A DNA stretch of 64,000 nucleotides from Acinetobacter bouvetii DSM 14964 = CIP 107468 (GCF_000368865.1 NZ_KB849727.1:1181122-1245121), one strand, 5' to 3'; shown: positions 1 to 11,883, counted from the stretch's first letter. Made by a program: numbers and translations. The notes: generated by a model from the letters alone, not told the origin.

Positions 1-240
1 TATCTACCTGCAAATTAGTCGATATTGTACGTGAATTTAACCATCAATGACGCCCCATTCCTTTTATTTGTCTATCCAACATTCATCCCATCTTAGCGTT
101 TTTTGAAATCAACAAAAAATCGCTTTTGCAGCGCTCTCATGAGATTTCTGCTGAATTTAGAGCACATTAAACTCCATAATAAAAATATATTTTTTCAAAT
201 TAATCAAAGACAAAACTAAATATTCTCAATATGATAAAAA
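1..240. other. AT-rich leader with no gene seen
   Basis: This stretch has stops in all frames and no recognisable RNA or repeat. It presumably carries the promoter of the dehydrogenase gene that follows, but I see no convincing -35/-10 pair. Confidence 0.5.
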
Positions 241-264
241 ATGCGTCAATTAAAGTTGAAGAAC

Positions 265-1326
265 ATGAATACCAAGACAACACCGATACTCGTTACAGGC
301 GCCACAGGCTATATTGCCAGCTGGGTCATTAAACAATTGCTCGAAAAAGGACACACCGTACATGCCACCGTTCGAGATTTAAATAAGAAAAAGAGTTTTG
401 CCCACCTGGAAAAAATCGCCAATCAAAGTTCAGGCTCACTGCAGCTGTTTCAAGCCAATTTGCTGGAGTCGGGTTCTTTTGACCAGGCCATGCAAGGCTG
501 TGAAGTTGTTCTGCATATGGCTTCGCCTTTTGTGGTCACCAATTATAAAGATGCCGTTAAAGACATTATTGAACCCGCTGTTTTAGGCACTGAAAATGTC
601 CTGAACAGTGTCAATAGCACTGAATCGGTCAAGCGTGTGGTCGTCACCTCAAGCATTGCATCGACCTATGGCGATGCCATTGATATCCGGCAGACAGCCA
701 ACAATGAATTTGATGAATCGCACTGGAATACCAGCAGTTCCGAAACGCATCAGCCTTATCCGTATTCTAAAGTCATGGCTGAACGTAAAGCATGGGACAT
801 GCAAAAAGCGCAAACGCGCTGGGATTTAGTTTGCATTAATCCTGCGCTGGTGCTTGGCCCATCGCTTACGCCGAGCACACAGTCTGGCAGCGTCGAGGTT
901 CTGCAGCAATTTGCCAACGGCATGACGCTGGCGGGTGTTCCGCCCATGTGGAACGGCATTGTCGATGTGCGTGACGTTGCAGATGCTCATCTGCAAGCCG
1001 CCTTCAATCCAAAGGCAGAGAACCGCTATATTATCAGCGGCGGCACCTTAAGCCTGCTGGAGATGGGTAAAATCCTGCGCCAGCATTTTGGCAATAAATT
1101 CCCCTTCCCGCGCAATCAGCTGCCTAAAGCGGCGTTCAAGCTGCTGGGCCCTTTCATTGGCTTTTCTAAATCTTTTGTAGAACTGAATATGGGGTATCCA
1201 ATTTACTTTAATGCGGATAAAAGCAAAAAAGACTTGGGCATTCATTACCGGAATATTGAGACCAGCTTAGTTGAACATTTCCAGCAATTGCTGGATGACG
1301 GCGTCGTGAAAAAATATATTCCTTAA
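265..1326 (+). CDS. NAD(P)-dependent epimerase/dehydratase, dihydroflavonol-4-reductase-like extended SDR
   Basis: The protein (353 residues from this start) opens with the Rossmann nucleotide-binding motif TGATGYIAS, followed by a SSIAS strand and a YPYSK active-site motif (Tyr-x-x-x-Lys), all typical of extended short-chain dehydrogenases of the dihydroflavonol reductase/cinnamyl reductase type. The family reduces or oxidises hydroxy/keto groups with NADP(H); the substrate here cannot be told. An ATG lies 24 bases upstream at 241 in the same frame, but it has no Shine-Dalgarno sequence, while the ATG at 265 is preceded by GAAG. It stands alone and converges on ligA, sharing a terminator with it. 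Confidence 0.8.
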   Translation: MNTKTTPILVTGATGYIASWVIKQLLEKGHTVHATVRDLNKKKSFAHLEKIANQSSGSLQLFQANLLESGSFDQAMQGCEVVLHMASPFVVTNYKDAVKDIIEPAVLGTENVLNSVNSTESVKRVVVTSSIASTYGDAIDIRQTANNEFDESHWNTSSSETHQPYPYSKVMAERKAWDMQKAQTRWDLVCINPALVLGPSLTPSTQSGSVEVLQQFANGMTLAGVPPMWNGIVDVRDVADAHLQAAFNPKAENRYIISGGTLSLLEMGKILRQHFGNKFPFPRNQLPKAAFKLLGPFIGFSKSFVELNMGYPIYFNADKSKKDLGIHYRNIETSLVEHFQQLLDDGVVKKYIP

Positions 1327-1332
1327 ATGCAA

Positions 1333-1367
1333 AAAAAGCCCAGCGTTTGATTAAACGCTGGGCTTTT
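1333..1367. terminator. Bidirectional rho-independent terminator
   Basis: AAAAGCCCAGCGTTT and its inverse complement flank a 4-base loop, with A/T runs on both sides. It lies between two convergent genes and can end both the dehydrogenase and ligA transcripts. Confidence 0.9.
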
Positions 1368-1384
1368 CCTTTCAATCAGATCAA

Positions 1385-3457
<2,073 letters not shown>

Positions 3458-3501
3458 TTAATCTGCCGCCATTATAAAAATCAGCAGCGGCAGTTTCAAT
3501 G

Positions 3502-4476
3502 CTAAGCTTCCGCCACCGCCTGGCCCGGACGGTAATCGATTGCCTGATGGCGCCAATGTTCACGCAGCTGCGGCGTAAATTCCTGATTGTTCTGATCATA
3601 CACCGTGCCTTCAATTTCACGGGCAATCAGACGTGAAACACTGTCCATGGTATCAAAGGCAATCTGCACATCGCTGTGCGGCAAGGCTAAAAAGAAAGCC
3701 AAGCCCTTCACTTGCTCCGTCGACAGCGTTTCCAAATCAAAACCTGCGGCCGCGCCATCATTGCTGATCTGCAGCACAGAGAACAGCAGCTTGCCGCCAT
3801 CTTCGCTATAGCGGTGAAAACAGGCCATTTCACCAAAGCGCAGCCCATATTTCAGCAGCACTTTCAGCGCTTTTTCACCCGACAGCGCGCGGCTGTCAGG
3901 ATAGACATTCAATGCAATATAGGTTTCTGCAGTCGCCAGCGCGCTTTCATCATCCACCAGTTTCTGCTCATAAAGATGCGCATCTAAAATATTGCTTTCA
4001 TCTTCAAATTCACTGATTTCCGCTTTTTCAATTTGATTCAGGCTTAACTCTGGCGCGGCCTTGTCCAGCGCAGCATCATGGGGCTTTTTGGCGCTTTGCG
4101 CGGCAGTCAGAATTGCCTCTGCGGTCTGCGGTACAGGCGCTTCAGCCGGTTTTTCTTCTGATGGCGCAGCAGCCGATTCAGGCTGGGCATCTTCCGTTTT
4201 AAGTTCTGAAACTGCTTGCGCAGGCTCCGACGTTTCTGCCTGCTCAGGTTTTGCATCTGCCAAAGTCGGTTCCACGCGCTGCGCTGAGGACGGCTCCGCA
4301 GCGCTCAGCTGGCTGCGGACATGCCGCGGGATCACTGGCTGCTGGCTGTCAGGGTCGATATGCAGCTCCGAATCCAGCGACGGCGCCGCATCGGATGGCT
4401 TTTTCAAGACCAGCTTAAGGCCAACCAAGATCAAAATGACAGCAGCAACAATCCCAACGATTGTGGTGATTTCCAT
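3502..4476 (-). CDS. zipA: Cell division protein ZipA
   Basis: ZipA anchors FtsZ filaments to the inner membrane. The 324-residue protein starts with a single membrane helix (about residues 2-20), continues with a long Ala/Glu/Pro/Gln-rich linker (to about 150) and ends with a globular domain that fits the ZipA FtsZ-binding fold. The start at 4476 (MEITT) lies one base after the smc stop and has GGAG seven bases upstream; a longer frame begins only with TTG inside smc. The tight spacing implies translational coupling with smc. Confidence 0.88.
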   Translation of the reverse strand: MEITTIVGIVAAVILILVGLKLVLKKPSDAAPSLDSELHIDPDSQQPVIPRHVRSQLSAAEPSSAQRVEPTLADAKPEQAETSEPAQAVSELKTEDAQPESAAAPSEEKPAEAPVPQTAEAILTAAQSAKKPHDAALDKAAPELSLNQIEKAEISEFEDESNILDAHLYEQKLVDDESALATAETYIALNVYPDSRALSGEKALKVLLKYGLRFGEMACFHRYSEDGGKLLFSVLQISNDGAAAGFDLETLSTEQVKGLAFFLALPHSDVQIAFDTMDSVSRLIAREIEGTVYDQNNQEFTPQLREHWRHQAIDYRPGQAVAEA

Positions 4477-4477
4477 G

Positions 4478-7400
4478 TTATGACTCCGCAACTAAACCGT
4501 ATTCTTTTGCCTGCTCTAAATTCACAGTCACTAATTTTGAAGTTCCCGGTTCCGGCATGGTCACACCGAGCAAGTCAGTCGCCATGGTCATCGCCAGTTT
4601 ATTATGTGTAATGTAAATGAATTGAACCTGTTCAGAAAGCTCTTTTACCAAATTACAAAAACGTCCTACATTGGCATCGTCTAAAGGCGCATCCACTTCA
4701 TCCAGCACGCAGAATGGCGCAGGGTTCAGTCTGAAAATCGCAAAAACCAAGGCCAATGCCGTCAGGGCCTTTTCACCGCCAGACAGCAGAGCTAGCGAAC
4801 TGTTGCGCTTGCCCGGCGGGCGCGCCATGAGTTTTACACCGGACTGCCAGCCGTCTTCAAGGCTTAAACTTGCTTCGCCGCCATTAAAGACTTTCGGAAA
4901 CAGCTCCTGCAGCTCTTCATTCACCTGATCAAAAGTGGTCATGAACAGCTTGCGGGTTTCCTGATCAATGCTTTTCATGGCGCCTTGCAACTGCTCAACA
5001 GTTTTTTCCAAATCTTCGATTTGATGGCTGAGCTCTTCATAGCGTTTTAAAACGTCTTCATATTCAGCAGATGCGGCCAAGTTCACTGCGCCCAATTTAT
5101 CAAACTGCTGCTGGGCTTTTTCCAGTTTCTGCTGATGTGAAGCAACATCAAGGCTCAAGCCTGTCAGCATCTCACTGTTCAGCTCTTTCAGCTGTTCACT
5201 GTAATGCTGCAGGTCTGACTGCGCGGCTTGCCAAGCCAAACGCTTGTGTTCCAGCTCTGACCGCAGCTTTTCATCCTGCTGCTGCTGGCTGTGGCGCTGT
5301 TCGGTCAGCTCTTTTTGCTTAGACTGCACATTGTTCAGCTCCAGCTGCCACTCTGCCCATTTCTTTTGCAGCTTTTCAGTGGCTTCTGACTGCGCTGCGT
5401 ACTGTGACTGCAGGCTTGGCAGTTCCAATTGCGCGGGGTCGACAAATTTCTGCGCCTGCTCCATTTGCGCCGCGATCTGCTGGCGCTGCGCTTTTAAGAA
5501 CACGGCATCTTTTTCCAGTAGCTCTATTTGCTGCTTAGCCTGCAAGGCCTGACGGCGGATCAGTTCCAGCTCCTGCTGCGCCTTTTGCGTCACTTGCTGC
5601 GAATCTTCCAGCTGGCCTGTCAATTCTTCCACTTGAAACTGCTGCGCCTTAAAATTCGGCAGCGCCAATTCCAGCTTCATATTCAAGGCGTGCAGATCAA
5701 TTTCCAGATCATCTTTCTGCATGGCATCTTCTTCCAGCTGCGCTTCCACTTGCGTCAGCTGATCGGTCAATTGCTGCTTCTGAACAGCAAATGCTTGCGC
5801 TGCGCTTTGCACTTTAACCACAGCCACATCCGCCTGCTGCAGTTCTTGCTGCAGTTTTTTCAACTGCCCCTGTTCTGCCTGCAGCGCTTGCTGCAGCTGC
5901 TGCGCCTGCTCCTGCAGCACTGGCAAGCCACTTTCCGCCTGCGCAAATACTGGCATTTTTTCCGCCAAGGCCTGCTCAATTTCGTCTAAACGGATGCGGT
6001 GGCTTAAGGCGCCTTGGCCCGCTTGGCTGTCTTCATCATAGTGCAGGCCAATCACCCAGTCTGAACCGACCTGATAGCCGTCTAAAGACAAAATAGACTG
6101 GCCTGCCTGCAGCTGGCCCTGATAGGCCAAGGCTCCCTGCAAACTCTCTGCAACCGCCACTTGCCGCCATAAAGAGGACTGCGGTGCATCAATCCAGTCC
6201 GCCAGGCAAGCCAGTTTTGGCAAGTCAATTCTTGCAGTTTTTGAATCGGTTTTCAGCTGGCGCGCAACGCTGTCCTGAAACTCATCCGCATGCTCCAAGA
6301 CCTGTGCATGCAGCCATTTGGCCAAATATTTTTCAATCAGCGGCGCATGAGCTTTGCCCTGTGCAGACAGCTGTAGCGCTTGCATTAAGCGCGCAGACTT
6401 TACCTGAACTTTTGGACTGGCTTTAATCAGCAATTGATTGAGGTTTTTCTGTTCCGACTGCAGCACCTGAATTTCAGATTTCAGTTCCTGCTTCAGTGAT
6501 TTCTGCTGCGTCAATTCATCAGTCAGCTGTTCTAACTGCTGCTTCACATCAGCAATCTGCTGTTCTTTATCCGTACAAATCTGCTGCAGCTGTACTTTGA
6601 GCTGTTCCAGCTGCTCCAGTTCATCTTGCTGTGCATGATGCTGAATTTGCAGGGACTGCTGTTTTAAAGTGTCCTTTTGCTGTTCTAAACGGCTGATGTT
6701 CTTTGTCAGCTGTTCGCCTTGCGCCAGCATCTGCAGTTTTTGCTGCTGCTGTTTTTCCACCTGCGCCTTAGCCTGTTCGTACTGCTGCAGCACCGCAGAC
6801 TGCTGCGCCTTTAAATTGCTGAAGCCCTGTATCCGCTCTTGGCTTTGGCTTTCCTGCAGCTTCAGCTGTTCGTCGTATTCTTCCTGCTGCGCATGCAAAG
6901 TTTCCAGCTGCAAATCAATGAGCTGCAAGCGCTCTTTGCTTTGGAATTTCTGCTGTTCCAGCTGCACCAAGCTTTCAGAGTTTTGTGAATACAGCGCCTG
7001 CTTCTGCTCCAGCGTCATTTTCAATTCAGCCAGCTTTTTCTCAGCCTGCTGCCACTCATTCTGCAAAGGCGTCGATTGCTGAATTAAACGCTGAAACAAT
7101 TCACTGGTGGAGGTTAAATCATGTTCTAAAGTCGTTAATTCAGAGCGCACCAGCTTGAAGCTTTCGCCCAGCGTGTTCAGCTGCACGGTGTATTCCTGCT
7201 GCAGGCGGGTGCTTTGCTCGCACTGGAAAGACAGCACTTCAATTTTAATGGTGCGGATCTGTGTTTCCAATTCCTTATACTGCACCGCAGTTTCAGACTG
7301 GCGCTTTAAGGTTTTCAGCTGTGATTTCAGCTCAGATGCAATATCTTCTAAGCGCGATAAATTCTGCGTGGTGTGTTCTAAATGCTGTGTGGTTTCACGG

Positions 7401-7930
7401 CGGCGCGCCTGATAGCGAGACACACCTGCAGCCTCTTCAATAAATACCCGCATTTCTTCAGGTTTGGCATCCACCAAGCGGTTGATCATGCCCTGTTCAA
7501 TAATCGAATATGAGCGCGGGCCTAAACCAGTGCCCAAGAAAATATCGGTAATATCACGGCGCCGGCATTTGGCGCCATTTAAAAAGTATTCAGATTTGCC
7601 GTCTCGGTTGACCTGACGGCGTACCGCCAGTTCGCTGTAAGCATTGTATGCGCCGCCCAGCTTGCCATAGGTATTGTCAAAGCGCAGTTCTACACTGGCC
7701 ATGCCGACAGGCTTGCGCTTTGCAGTGCCGGTAAAAATCACGTCCTGCATGCTGCCGCCGCGAAGCTGGCGCGCGCTGGATTCGCCCATCACCCAGCGGA
7801 TGGCGTCAATGACGTTGGATTTTCCGCAGCCATTGGGCCCAACTACAGCGGTGCGGTTATCTTTGAATTGTAAAGTTGTACTGTCGGCAAAAGATTTGAA
7901 GCCTGAAAGTTTTAAACTGCTTAAACGCAT
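4478..7930 (-). CDS. smc: Chromosome segregation protein SMC
   Basis: A 1150-residue condensin ATPase. The N-terminal half-ATPase has the Walker A motif GPNGCGKSN; the C-terminal half has the signature LSGGEKALTALAL and Walker B FCVLDEVDAPLDD. Two very long Gln/Leu/Glu-rich coiled coils flank a hinge at about residues 500-640. The coiled coils explain the striking CTG/CAG-rich composition of this stretch. The start MRLSSLKLSGFKS at 7930 has AGGA upstream and lies 10 bases after the GntR gene stop; the 15 codons upstream begin with TTG and overlap that gene. Use of SMC rather than MukB fits Acinetobacter. Confidence 0.96.
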   Translation of the reverse strand: MRLSSLKLSGFKSFADSTTLQFKDNRTAVVGPNGCGKSNVIDAIRWVMGESSARQLRGGSMQDVIFTGTAKRKPVGMASVELRFDNTYGKLGGAYNAYSELAVRRQVNRDGKSEYFLNGAKCRRRDITDIFLGTGLGPRSYSIIEQGMINRLVDAKPEEMRVFIEEAAGVSRYQARRRETTQHLEHTTQNLSRLEDIASELKSQLKTLKRQSETAVQYKELETQIRTIKIEVLSFQCEQSTRLQQEYTVQLNTLGESFKLVRSELTTLEHDLTSTSELFQRLIQQSTPLQNEWQQAEKKLAELKMTLEQKQALYSQNSESLVQLEQQKFQSKERLQLIDLQLETLHAQQEEYDEQLKLQESQSQERIQGFSNLKAQQSAVLQQYEQAKAQVEKQQQQKLQMLAQGEQLTKNISRLEQQKDTLKQQSLQIQHHAQQDELEQLEQLKVQLQQICTDKEQQIADVKQQLEQLTDELTQQKSLKQELKSEIQVLQSEQKNLNQLLIKASPKVQVKSARLMQALQLSAQGKAHAPLIEKYLAKWLHAQVLEHADEFQDSVARQLKTDSKTARIDLPKLACLADWIDAPQSSLWRQVAVAESLQGALAYQGQLQAGQSILSLDGYQVGSDWVIGLHYDEDSQAGQGALSHRIRLDEIEQALAEKMPVFAQAESGLPVLQEQAQQLQQALQAEQGQLKKLQQELQQADVAVVKVQSAAQAFAVQKQQLTDQLTQVEAQLEEDAMQKDDLEIDLHALNMKLELALPNFKAQQFQVEELTGQLEDSQQVTQKAQQELELIRRQALQAKQQIELLEKDAVFLKAQRQQIAAQMEQAQKFVDPAQLELPSLQSQYAAQSEATEKLQKKWAEWQLELNNVQSKQKELTEQRHSQQQQDEKLRSELEHKRLAWQAAQSDLQHYSEQLKELNSEMLTGLSLDVASHQQKLEKAQQQFDKLGAVNLAASAEYEDVLKRYEELSHQIEDLEKTVEQLQGAMKSIDQETRKLFMTTFDQVNEELQELFPKVFNGGEASLSLEDGWQSGVKLMARPPGKRNSSLALLSGGEKALTALALVFAIFRLNPAPFCVLDEVDAPLDDANVGRFCNLVKELSEQVQFIYITHNKLAMTMATDLLGVTMPEPGTSKLVTVNLEQAKEYGLVAES

Positions 7931-7940
7931 AGTGTCCTGA

Positions 7941-8636
7941 TTAACGTCGTGAGCGTCTAGCCCACGCGAGTTCAATTTGTTTCATCCGTGTCAGCGATTC
8001 CAACACAAGGTTACGCAAGTGTCGACAAAAATCTTCCATAAATAAAGCAGCTTGTTGTGACTTTCTGATTAAAACTGCATCGCTTACCAGCTTAAACAGC
8101 TCAGAAGATTCCTGAAGCTCACGGCGCGAGATATTTAAGGTTAAAAAATAGCTGCGGCGCAACGACGGCAGCAGTTCTTGATAATAGCGCATCAAGTACG
8201 GATTGCCGACCATTTCATGCTGGCGCGCCATGCTTTGAAAGATTAAATCATAAAATTTTTCGGTATGGCCTTGGCTGGTTTCAATATTTAATTGTTCTAA
8301 TAGCAGCTGAATGCGCTCGGCTTCATGGCTGCGCCAAGTTTCAGCCATGCGGTGCACAATTTGCCCCAGCAGCAAGGATGCCATATCAAAAAGGGAACGC
8401 ACTTGCATCGCTGACATTTCAGAAACAATCGCGCCGCGGCGCGGAAAAATTTCAATCAGCTGGGTGCGCTCTAAAATCAGCAATGCCTCGCGCACAGAAC
8501 CCCGGCTGACGTCCAGCTCTGAAGCAATGCGCAGTTCTTGAATGCGCTCTCCCTCCACCAGTTCGCCGCGAATAATCTGCTCACTGATATGCTTGGCGAT
8601 TTGTTCTGACAAACTTTCCGCATTATGTGGCTGCAT
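7941..8636 (-). CDS. GntR-family transcriptional regulator (FCD type)
   Basis: A 231-residue protein with an N-terminal winged helix-turn-helix (ISEQIIRGELVEGERI through VSRGSVREALLILE, a typical GntR signature) and an all-helical C-terminal domain of the FCD/FadR-like type that binds small carboxylate ligands in relatives. It is immediately upstream of smc (10-base gap) and likely cotranscribed with it. The ligand is unknown. A perfect ATTGTC-A-GACAAT palindrome 92 bases upstream is a plausible autoregulatory operator. Confidence 0.85.
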   Translation of the reverse strand: MQPHNAESLSEQIAKHISEQIIRGELVEGERIQELRIASELDVSRGSVREALLILERTQLIEIFPRRGAIVSEMSAMQVRSLFDMASLLLGQIVHRMAETWRSHEAERIQLLLEQLNIETSQGHTEKFYDLIFQSMARQHEMVGNPYLMRYYQELLPSLRRSYFLTLNISRRELQESSELFKLVSDAVLIRKSQQAALFMEDFCRHLRNLVLESLTRMKQIELAWARRSRR

Positions 8637-8727
8637 GCTGTTCCCGTCTTGTTTTTATAAAAATGCAAATCTAGATTTCTCCGAATCTGCATTCATTTAA
8701 ACGGTTTTCCGTCAAATTAAATATGAC

Positions 8728-8740
8728 ATTGTCAGACAAT
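8728..8740. promoter_or_regulatory. Candidate GntR (FCD-type) operator
   Basis: A perfect 13-base palindrome, ATTGTC-A-GACAAT, lies in the 146-base gap upstream of the GntR gene. TTGTC-N-GACAA is the form of operator commonly bound by FCD-type GntR proteins, so autoregulation (and with it control of smc) is inferred. Confidence 0.5.
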
Positions 8741-8782
8741 CTTATGTCTATAAAGCCAATCCGCAGTTCAGCCTACCGGCTT

Positions 8783-9592
8783 TTAAAACAGCTGGCTCAG
8801 GCCTTGATACATAAAATAGCTGCCTACAGCGGTCAGCAGGCAGGCAAAGCATTTCTTCAGCATCGCTGGAGACAGCATATGCACCACTTTTGCCCCCAGT
8901 TTTGCAGTGATGAAACTCATGACGCTGATGCCAATAAAAGCATAAATATGCACATAGCCAATCGTATTCGGCACAGCAACATCGGCCTGTTTGCCAAACC
9001 ACATAAAGCCCAAAGCGCCGGCAACCGCAATCGGCAAGCCGCACGCTGCAGACGTCGCCACGGCTTTTTGCATGACGACACCGTGACGGTTGAGATACGG
9101 TACGGTCAAACTGCCGCCGCCAATGCCAAAAATGGCCGAGGCGATGCCAATCCCTCCGCCGGCAGCCAGCTGCATTGGAGCAGAAGGCATACGGCGCTGC
9201 GGGTCTACGGCCACACCCGCGCCTCTGAACATTTTGAATGCCACCCAAATGGCAAAGCAGCCGATCAGCAGCTGCAGGCCTTGCCCTGAAAGGTAGTCTG
9301 CAATGCCTGCACCCAGAAATGCGCCCAGCGCCAAACCGGGCGCTAAATTGCGGAACACCTGCCATAGCACTGCGCCTTTTTTATGATGCGCGCTGACCGA
9401 ACTGATTGAGGTCACAATAATGGTCGCCAAAGACGTGCCCAGCGCCATATGCATAATAATCGACGGATCGTAATGCATTTGGGTAAATACAATATACAGA
9501 ATCGGGACAATTATTAACCCGCCGCCTACCCCAAATAAGCCCGCAGCAAAACCAGCGATTGCGCCGATCAGCAAATATATGATTAACTCCAT
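8783..9592 (-). CDS. TauE/SafE-family membrane permease (sulfite/organosulfonate exporter family)
   Basis: A 269-residue very hydrophobic protein with about eight membrane helices and the duplicated glycine-rich motifs of TauE/SafE proteins (FAAGLFGVGGGLIIVP near the N-terminus and SAIFGIGGGSLTVPYL in the second half). Members move sulfite, sulfoacetate or other small anions across the inner membrane; the substrate here is not predictable. The ATG at 9592 is chosen over an upstream TTG. It is divergent from birA with 27 bases between the start codons, so their promoters must overlap. Confidence 0.85.
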   Translation of the reverse strand: MELIIYLLIGAIAGFAAGLFGVGGGLIIVPILYIVFTQMHYDPSIIMHMALGTSLATIIVTSISSVSAHHKKGAVLWQVFRNLAPGLALGAFLGAGIADYLSGQGLQLLIGCFAIWVAFKMFRGAGVAVDPQRRMPSAPMQLAAGGGIGIASAIFGIGGGSLTVPYLNRHGVVMQKAVATSAACGLPIAVAGALGFMWFGKQADVAVPNTIGYVHIYAFIGISVMSFITAKLGAKVVHMLSPAMLKKCFACLLTAVGSYFMYQGLSQLF

Positions 9593-9619
9593 CAATTATT
9601 CCACAACTCTCAGATTCAA

Positions 9620-10381
9620 ATGGATTTAGAGACTCGATTACTGCAGCAGATGCTGAGCGATGCGCATCAGCTTCCTGAAGTGCTGCTCTTAAAACCCGTG
9701 ACCGCATCCACCAACGATGATGTGCGGGAAATTGCGCTCAAAGGCGTACAGCAAGTCCTGGTAACCAGTGTTCGGCAAACGCAGGGGCGCGGACAGCGTC
9801 AGCGCCAATGGGTGTCGCCGGAAGGCAACATCTATTTAAGCACATTGCTCAATACCCGAACAGCTATTGACGGCCGTTTAGCGCTGGAAATTGCGTTAAA
9901 TATCCTGCAAATGCCGAGCCTGCAGTATTTAGATTTACAGGTGAAATGGCCAAATGACCTGTACAGCGCAGCTGGGAAATGGGGCGGCATCTTAATTGAG
10001 CCATTAAATGCTCATCAGGCAGTGGTCGGTGTTGGACTGAATGTGCTGCCTTTGCCTAAAGAAGGGATAGATCAGGCCGTAACCTCGCTGACAGAACTGG
10101 GCTTGACTCGATTTGACCGCATTAAATTGACTGCAGAACTGTATCTGGCGATTCAGCAGGCCGGTGAATGGTTCAATCATGACAGCTGCAATTTGGCGGC
10201 CCGCTTCAATCATTATGCGGCCTTTAAAGATCAAGCGGTCGAAATTGAACATTTGCAGGGCATCAGCCAAGGCATCTTTTTGGGTATCCGCAGCGACGGC
10301 GCTATAGAAATCCGCAATGAAAACGGCATTGAACACTTTTTTCAAGGCCGCTTGCGCAGAATCGGCGCATTGGATCAGTGA
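9620..10381 (+). CDS. birA: Biotin-[acetyl-CoA-carboxylase] ligase BirA (monofunctional)
   Basis: A 253-residue biotin protein ligase that activates biotin with ATP and attaches it to the acetyl-CoA carboxylase carrier protein. The biotin-AMP loop is GRGQRQRQW (residues 56-64), and KWPNDL (109-114) followed by GGILIE is the conserved catalytic core. It lacks the N-terminal helix-turn-helix of E. coli BirA, so it should not act as a biotin repressor. Only 15 bases separate it from coaX, which suggests one transcript. Confidence 0.93.
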   Translation: MDLETRLLQQMLSDAHQLPEVLLLKPVTASTNDDVREIALKGVQQVLVTSVRQTQGRGQRQRQWVSPEGNIYLSTLLNTRTAIDGRLALEIALNILQMPSLQYLDLQVKWPNDLYSAAGKWGGILIEPLNAHQAVVGVGLNVLPLPKEGIDQAVTSLTELGLTRFDRIKLTAELYLAIQQAGEWFNHDSCNLAARFNHYAAFKDQAVEIEHLQGISQGIFLGIRSDGAIEIRNENGIEHFFQGRLRRIGALDQ

Positions 10382-10396
10382 TTTAGAGATTCTGAC

Positions 10397-11140
10397 ATGA
10401 AGAATTTATGGCTTGATATTGGCAACACCCGCCTGAAATACTGGATTACCGAAAATGGGCAAATCATTGAACAGGCGGCGGAACTGCATTTGCAGTCCCC
10501 TGCTGAGCTGCTGCTGGGTTTAATTCAGCATTTTAAAAGCCTTGATTTGCAGCGTGTTGGTGTTTCCTCGGTGCAGGACAAAAAAAACAACGACCGCATT
10601 CAGAAAATTCTCAAGTTTTTGCAGATTCCAATTGTCTTTGCCAAAGTGCATGCAGAATTTTCCGGCCTGCGCTGCGCGTATGAAGACACCGCTAAATTCG
10701 GCATAGACCGCTGGCTGCAAATGCTGGCAGTGGTGCATGATCCGCAGCAGAAATACTGTGTGATCAGCTGCGGAACAGCTTTAACCATTGACCTGACCAA
10801 TGGCTTTGAGCATTTAGGCGGCTATATTCTGCCGAATTTGTATCTGCAGCGGGATTCCCTCATCCAAAATACCAAAGGCATTAAAATTCCAGATGCATCT
10901 TTTGACGAACTCAGCCCAGGGCGCAACACCATTGATGCGGTGCATCACGGCATCTTGCTCAGCCTGCTCAGCACCATTGAAAAAGTCATGGATAAATACC
11001 CCAGCAAACTGATTTTAACCGGCGGCGATGCGCCACTATTTGCTCAATATCTGCAGCGCTACCAGCCTGAAATTGAAACAGATCTGCTGCTGAAAGGCTT
11101 GCAGGTTTATATGCAGGCTTTATCGGCCTCTAAAAACTAA
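10397..11140 (+). CDS. coaX: Type III pantothenate kinase CoaX
   Basis: A 247-residue kinase for the first step of coenzyme A synthesis, pantothenate to 4'-phosphopantothenate. The ASKHA-fold phosphate motif [10 protein letters not shown] holds Asp7; GIDRW (102-106) and SCGTALTID (124-132) are the other family signatures. Type III enzymes replace CoaA in Acinetobacter and Pseudomonas. It follows birA in the same direction and ends before a hairpin terminator at 11226. Confidence 0.94.
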   Translation: MKNLWLDIGNTRLKYWITENGQIIEQAAELHLQSPAELLLGLIQHFKSLDLQRVGVSSVQDKKNNDRIQKILKFLQIPIVFAKVHAEFSGLRCAYEDTAKFGIDRWLQMLAVVHDPQQKYCVISCGTALTIDLTNGFEHLGGYILPNLYLQRDSLIQNTKGIKIPDASFDELSPGRNTIDAVHHGILLSLLSTIEKVMDKYPSKLILTGGDAPLFAQYLQRYQPEIETDLLLKGLQVYMQALSASKN

Positions 11141-11225
11141 ATCTTTTGCCTTTTGCAGAATAATGCATTCCCGCATTTTTCTGTATTCAGCCAACCGCGT
11201 ACCCTTCGAGTCAGGAAAAGATTGA

Positions 11226-11258
11226 CCAAGGCCTGCTGTTAAGCCTTGGCGCATTTTT
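11226..11258 (+). terminator. Probable terminator after coaX
   Basis: CCAAGGC and GCCTTGG are separated by a 10-base loop and followed shortly by a run of five T. The stem is short, so strength is uncertain. Confidence 0.6.
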
Positions 11259-11298
11259 CTAATCTTCTATTCAGCGGCAGCATGGCCAAAGACCCGTT

Positions 11299-11883
11299 TC
11301 AAGATGACAATAAGGGCTTTATCAGCTCCCAAATTTCATGAAACTCGCTATAGCCGTCTTTACGCATAAAATGCCCTGCTTTTTTCACCTCAAAACATTG
11401 CGCGTTCAGCAAGTTGCTTAACTGCAGCGTCAATGGCGGCGGGACAATCGGGTCATTGGAAGACAATAAGCAGAAGGCCAAAGGCATAGAGGTCTGCAGT
11501 TTGACACTGTCTAATTTTGCTGCCGCAATAAATTCATTTAATTCAGGTATCGCCGCTAAAGGCGCAGCAAACCCTGAAACAAAAATACCAGCCTGAATAT
11601 TTTTTGCAGCCGTCTGAAAATGCTGAGTCAAATAATGCAGCACAGCCGCACATCCTAGACTATGCGCAACAATAATGGTGTCTTCATTCAAATGCGGGAT
11701 TTGCAGTGCGAGAGACTGCTGCCAGGCGTCAAAATCAGGCTGGCTGGATTCCGGCAGCATCACCCGCTTGGAAAAATGGCCGGCAGCATGCACTTTCCGG
11801 CTCAGCCACGGAAACCAATGGTCATTCGGAGAAGCTTGGTAACCGTGCACAATATAGACTTTTTTTTGTTTCATATTATTCAT
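11299..11883 (-). CDS. Small alpha/beta hydrolase of the RBBP9/YdeN family
   Basis: The protein (194 residues from the chosen start) has the N-terminal VYIVHGYQASPNDHWFPW motif and nucleophile elbow AHSLGCAAVL that define the RBBP9/YdeN serine hydrolases, with a C-terminal GHFMRKDG holding the likely catalytic histidine. These are cytoplasmic esterase-like enzymes of unknown substrate. Start is uncertain: ATGs at 11883 and 11874 both precede the first strand, neither with a strong Shine-Dalgarno; a longer frame begins at 11943. It converges on coaX. Confidence 0.78.
   Translation of the reverse strand: MNNMKQKKVYIVHGYQASPNDHWFPWLSRKVHAAGHFSKRVMLPESSQPDFDAWQQSLALQIPHLNEDTIIVAHSLGCAAVLHYLTQHFQTAAKNIQAGIFVSGFAAPLAAIPELNEFIAAAKLDSVKLQTSMPLAFCLLSSNDPIVPPPLTLQLSNLLNAQCFEVKKAGHFMRKDGYSEFHEIWELIKPLLSS

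Noticed and set aside
5071..7082. Cys/Ser-rich plus-strand frames opposite smc
   Set aside because: They are the antisense of CAG/GAA-rich coiled-coil codons and carry no start signal.
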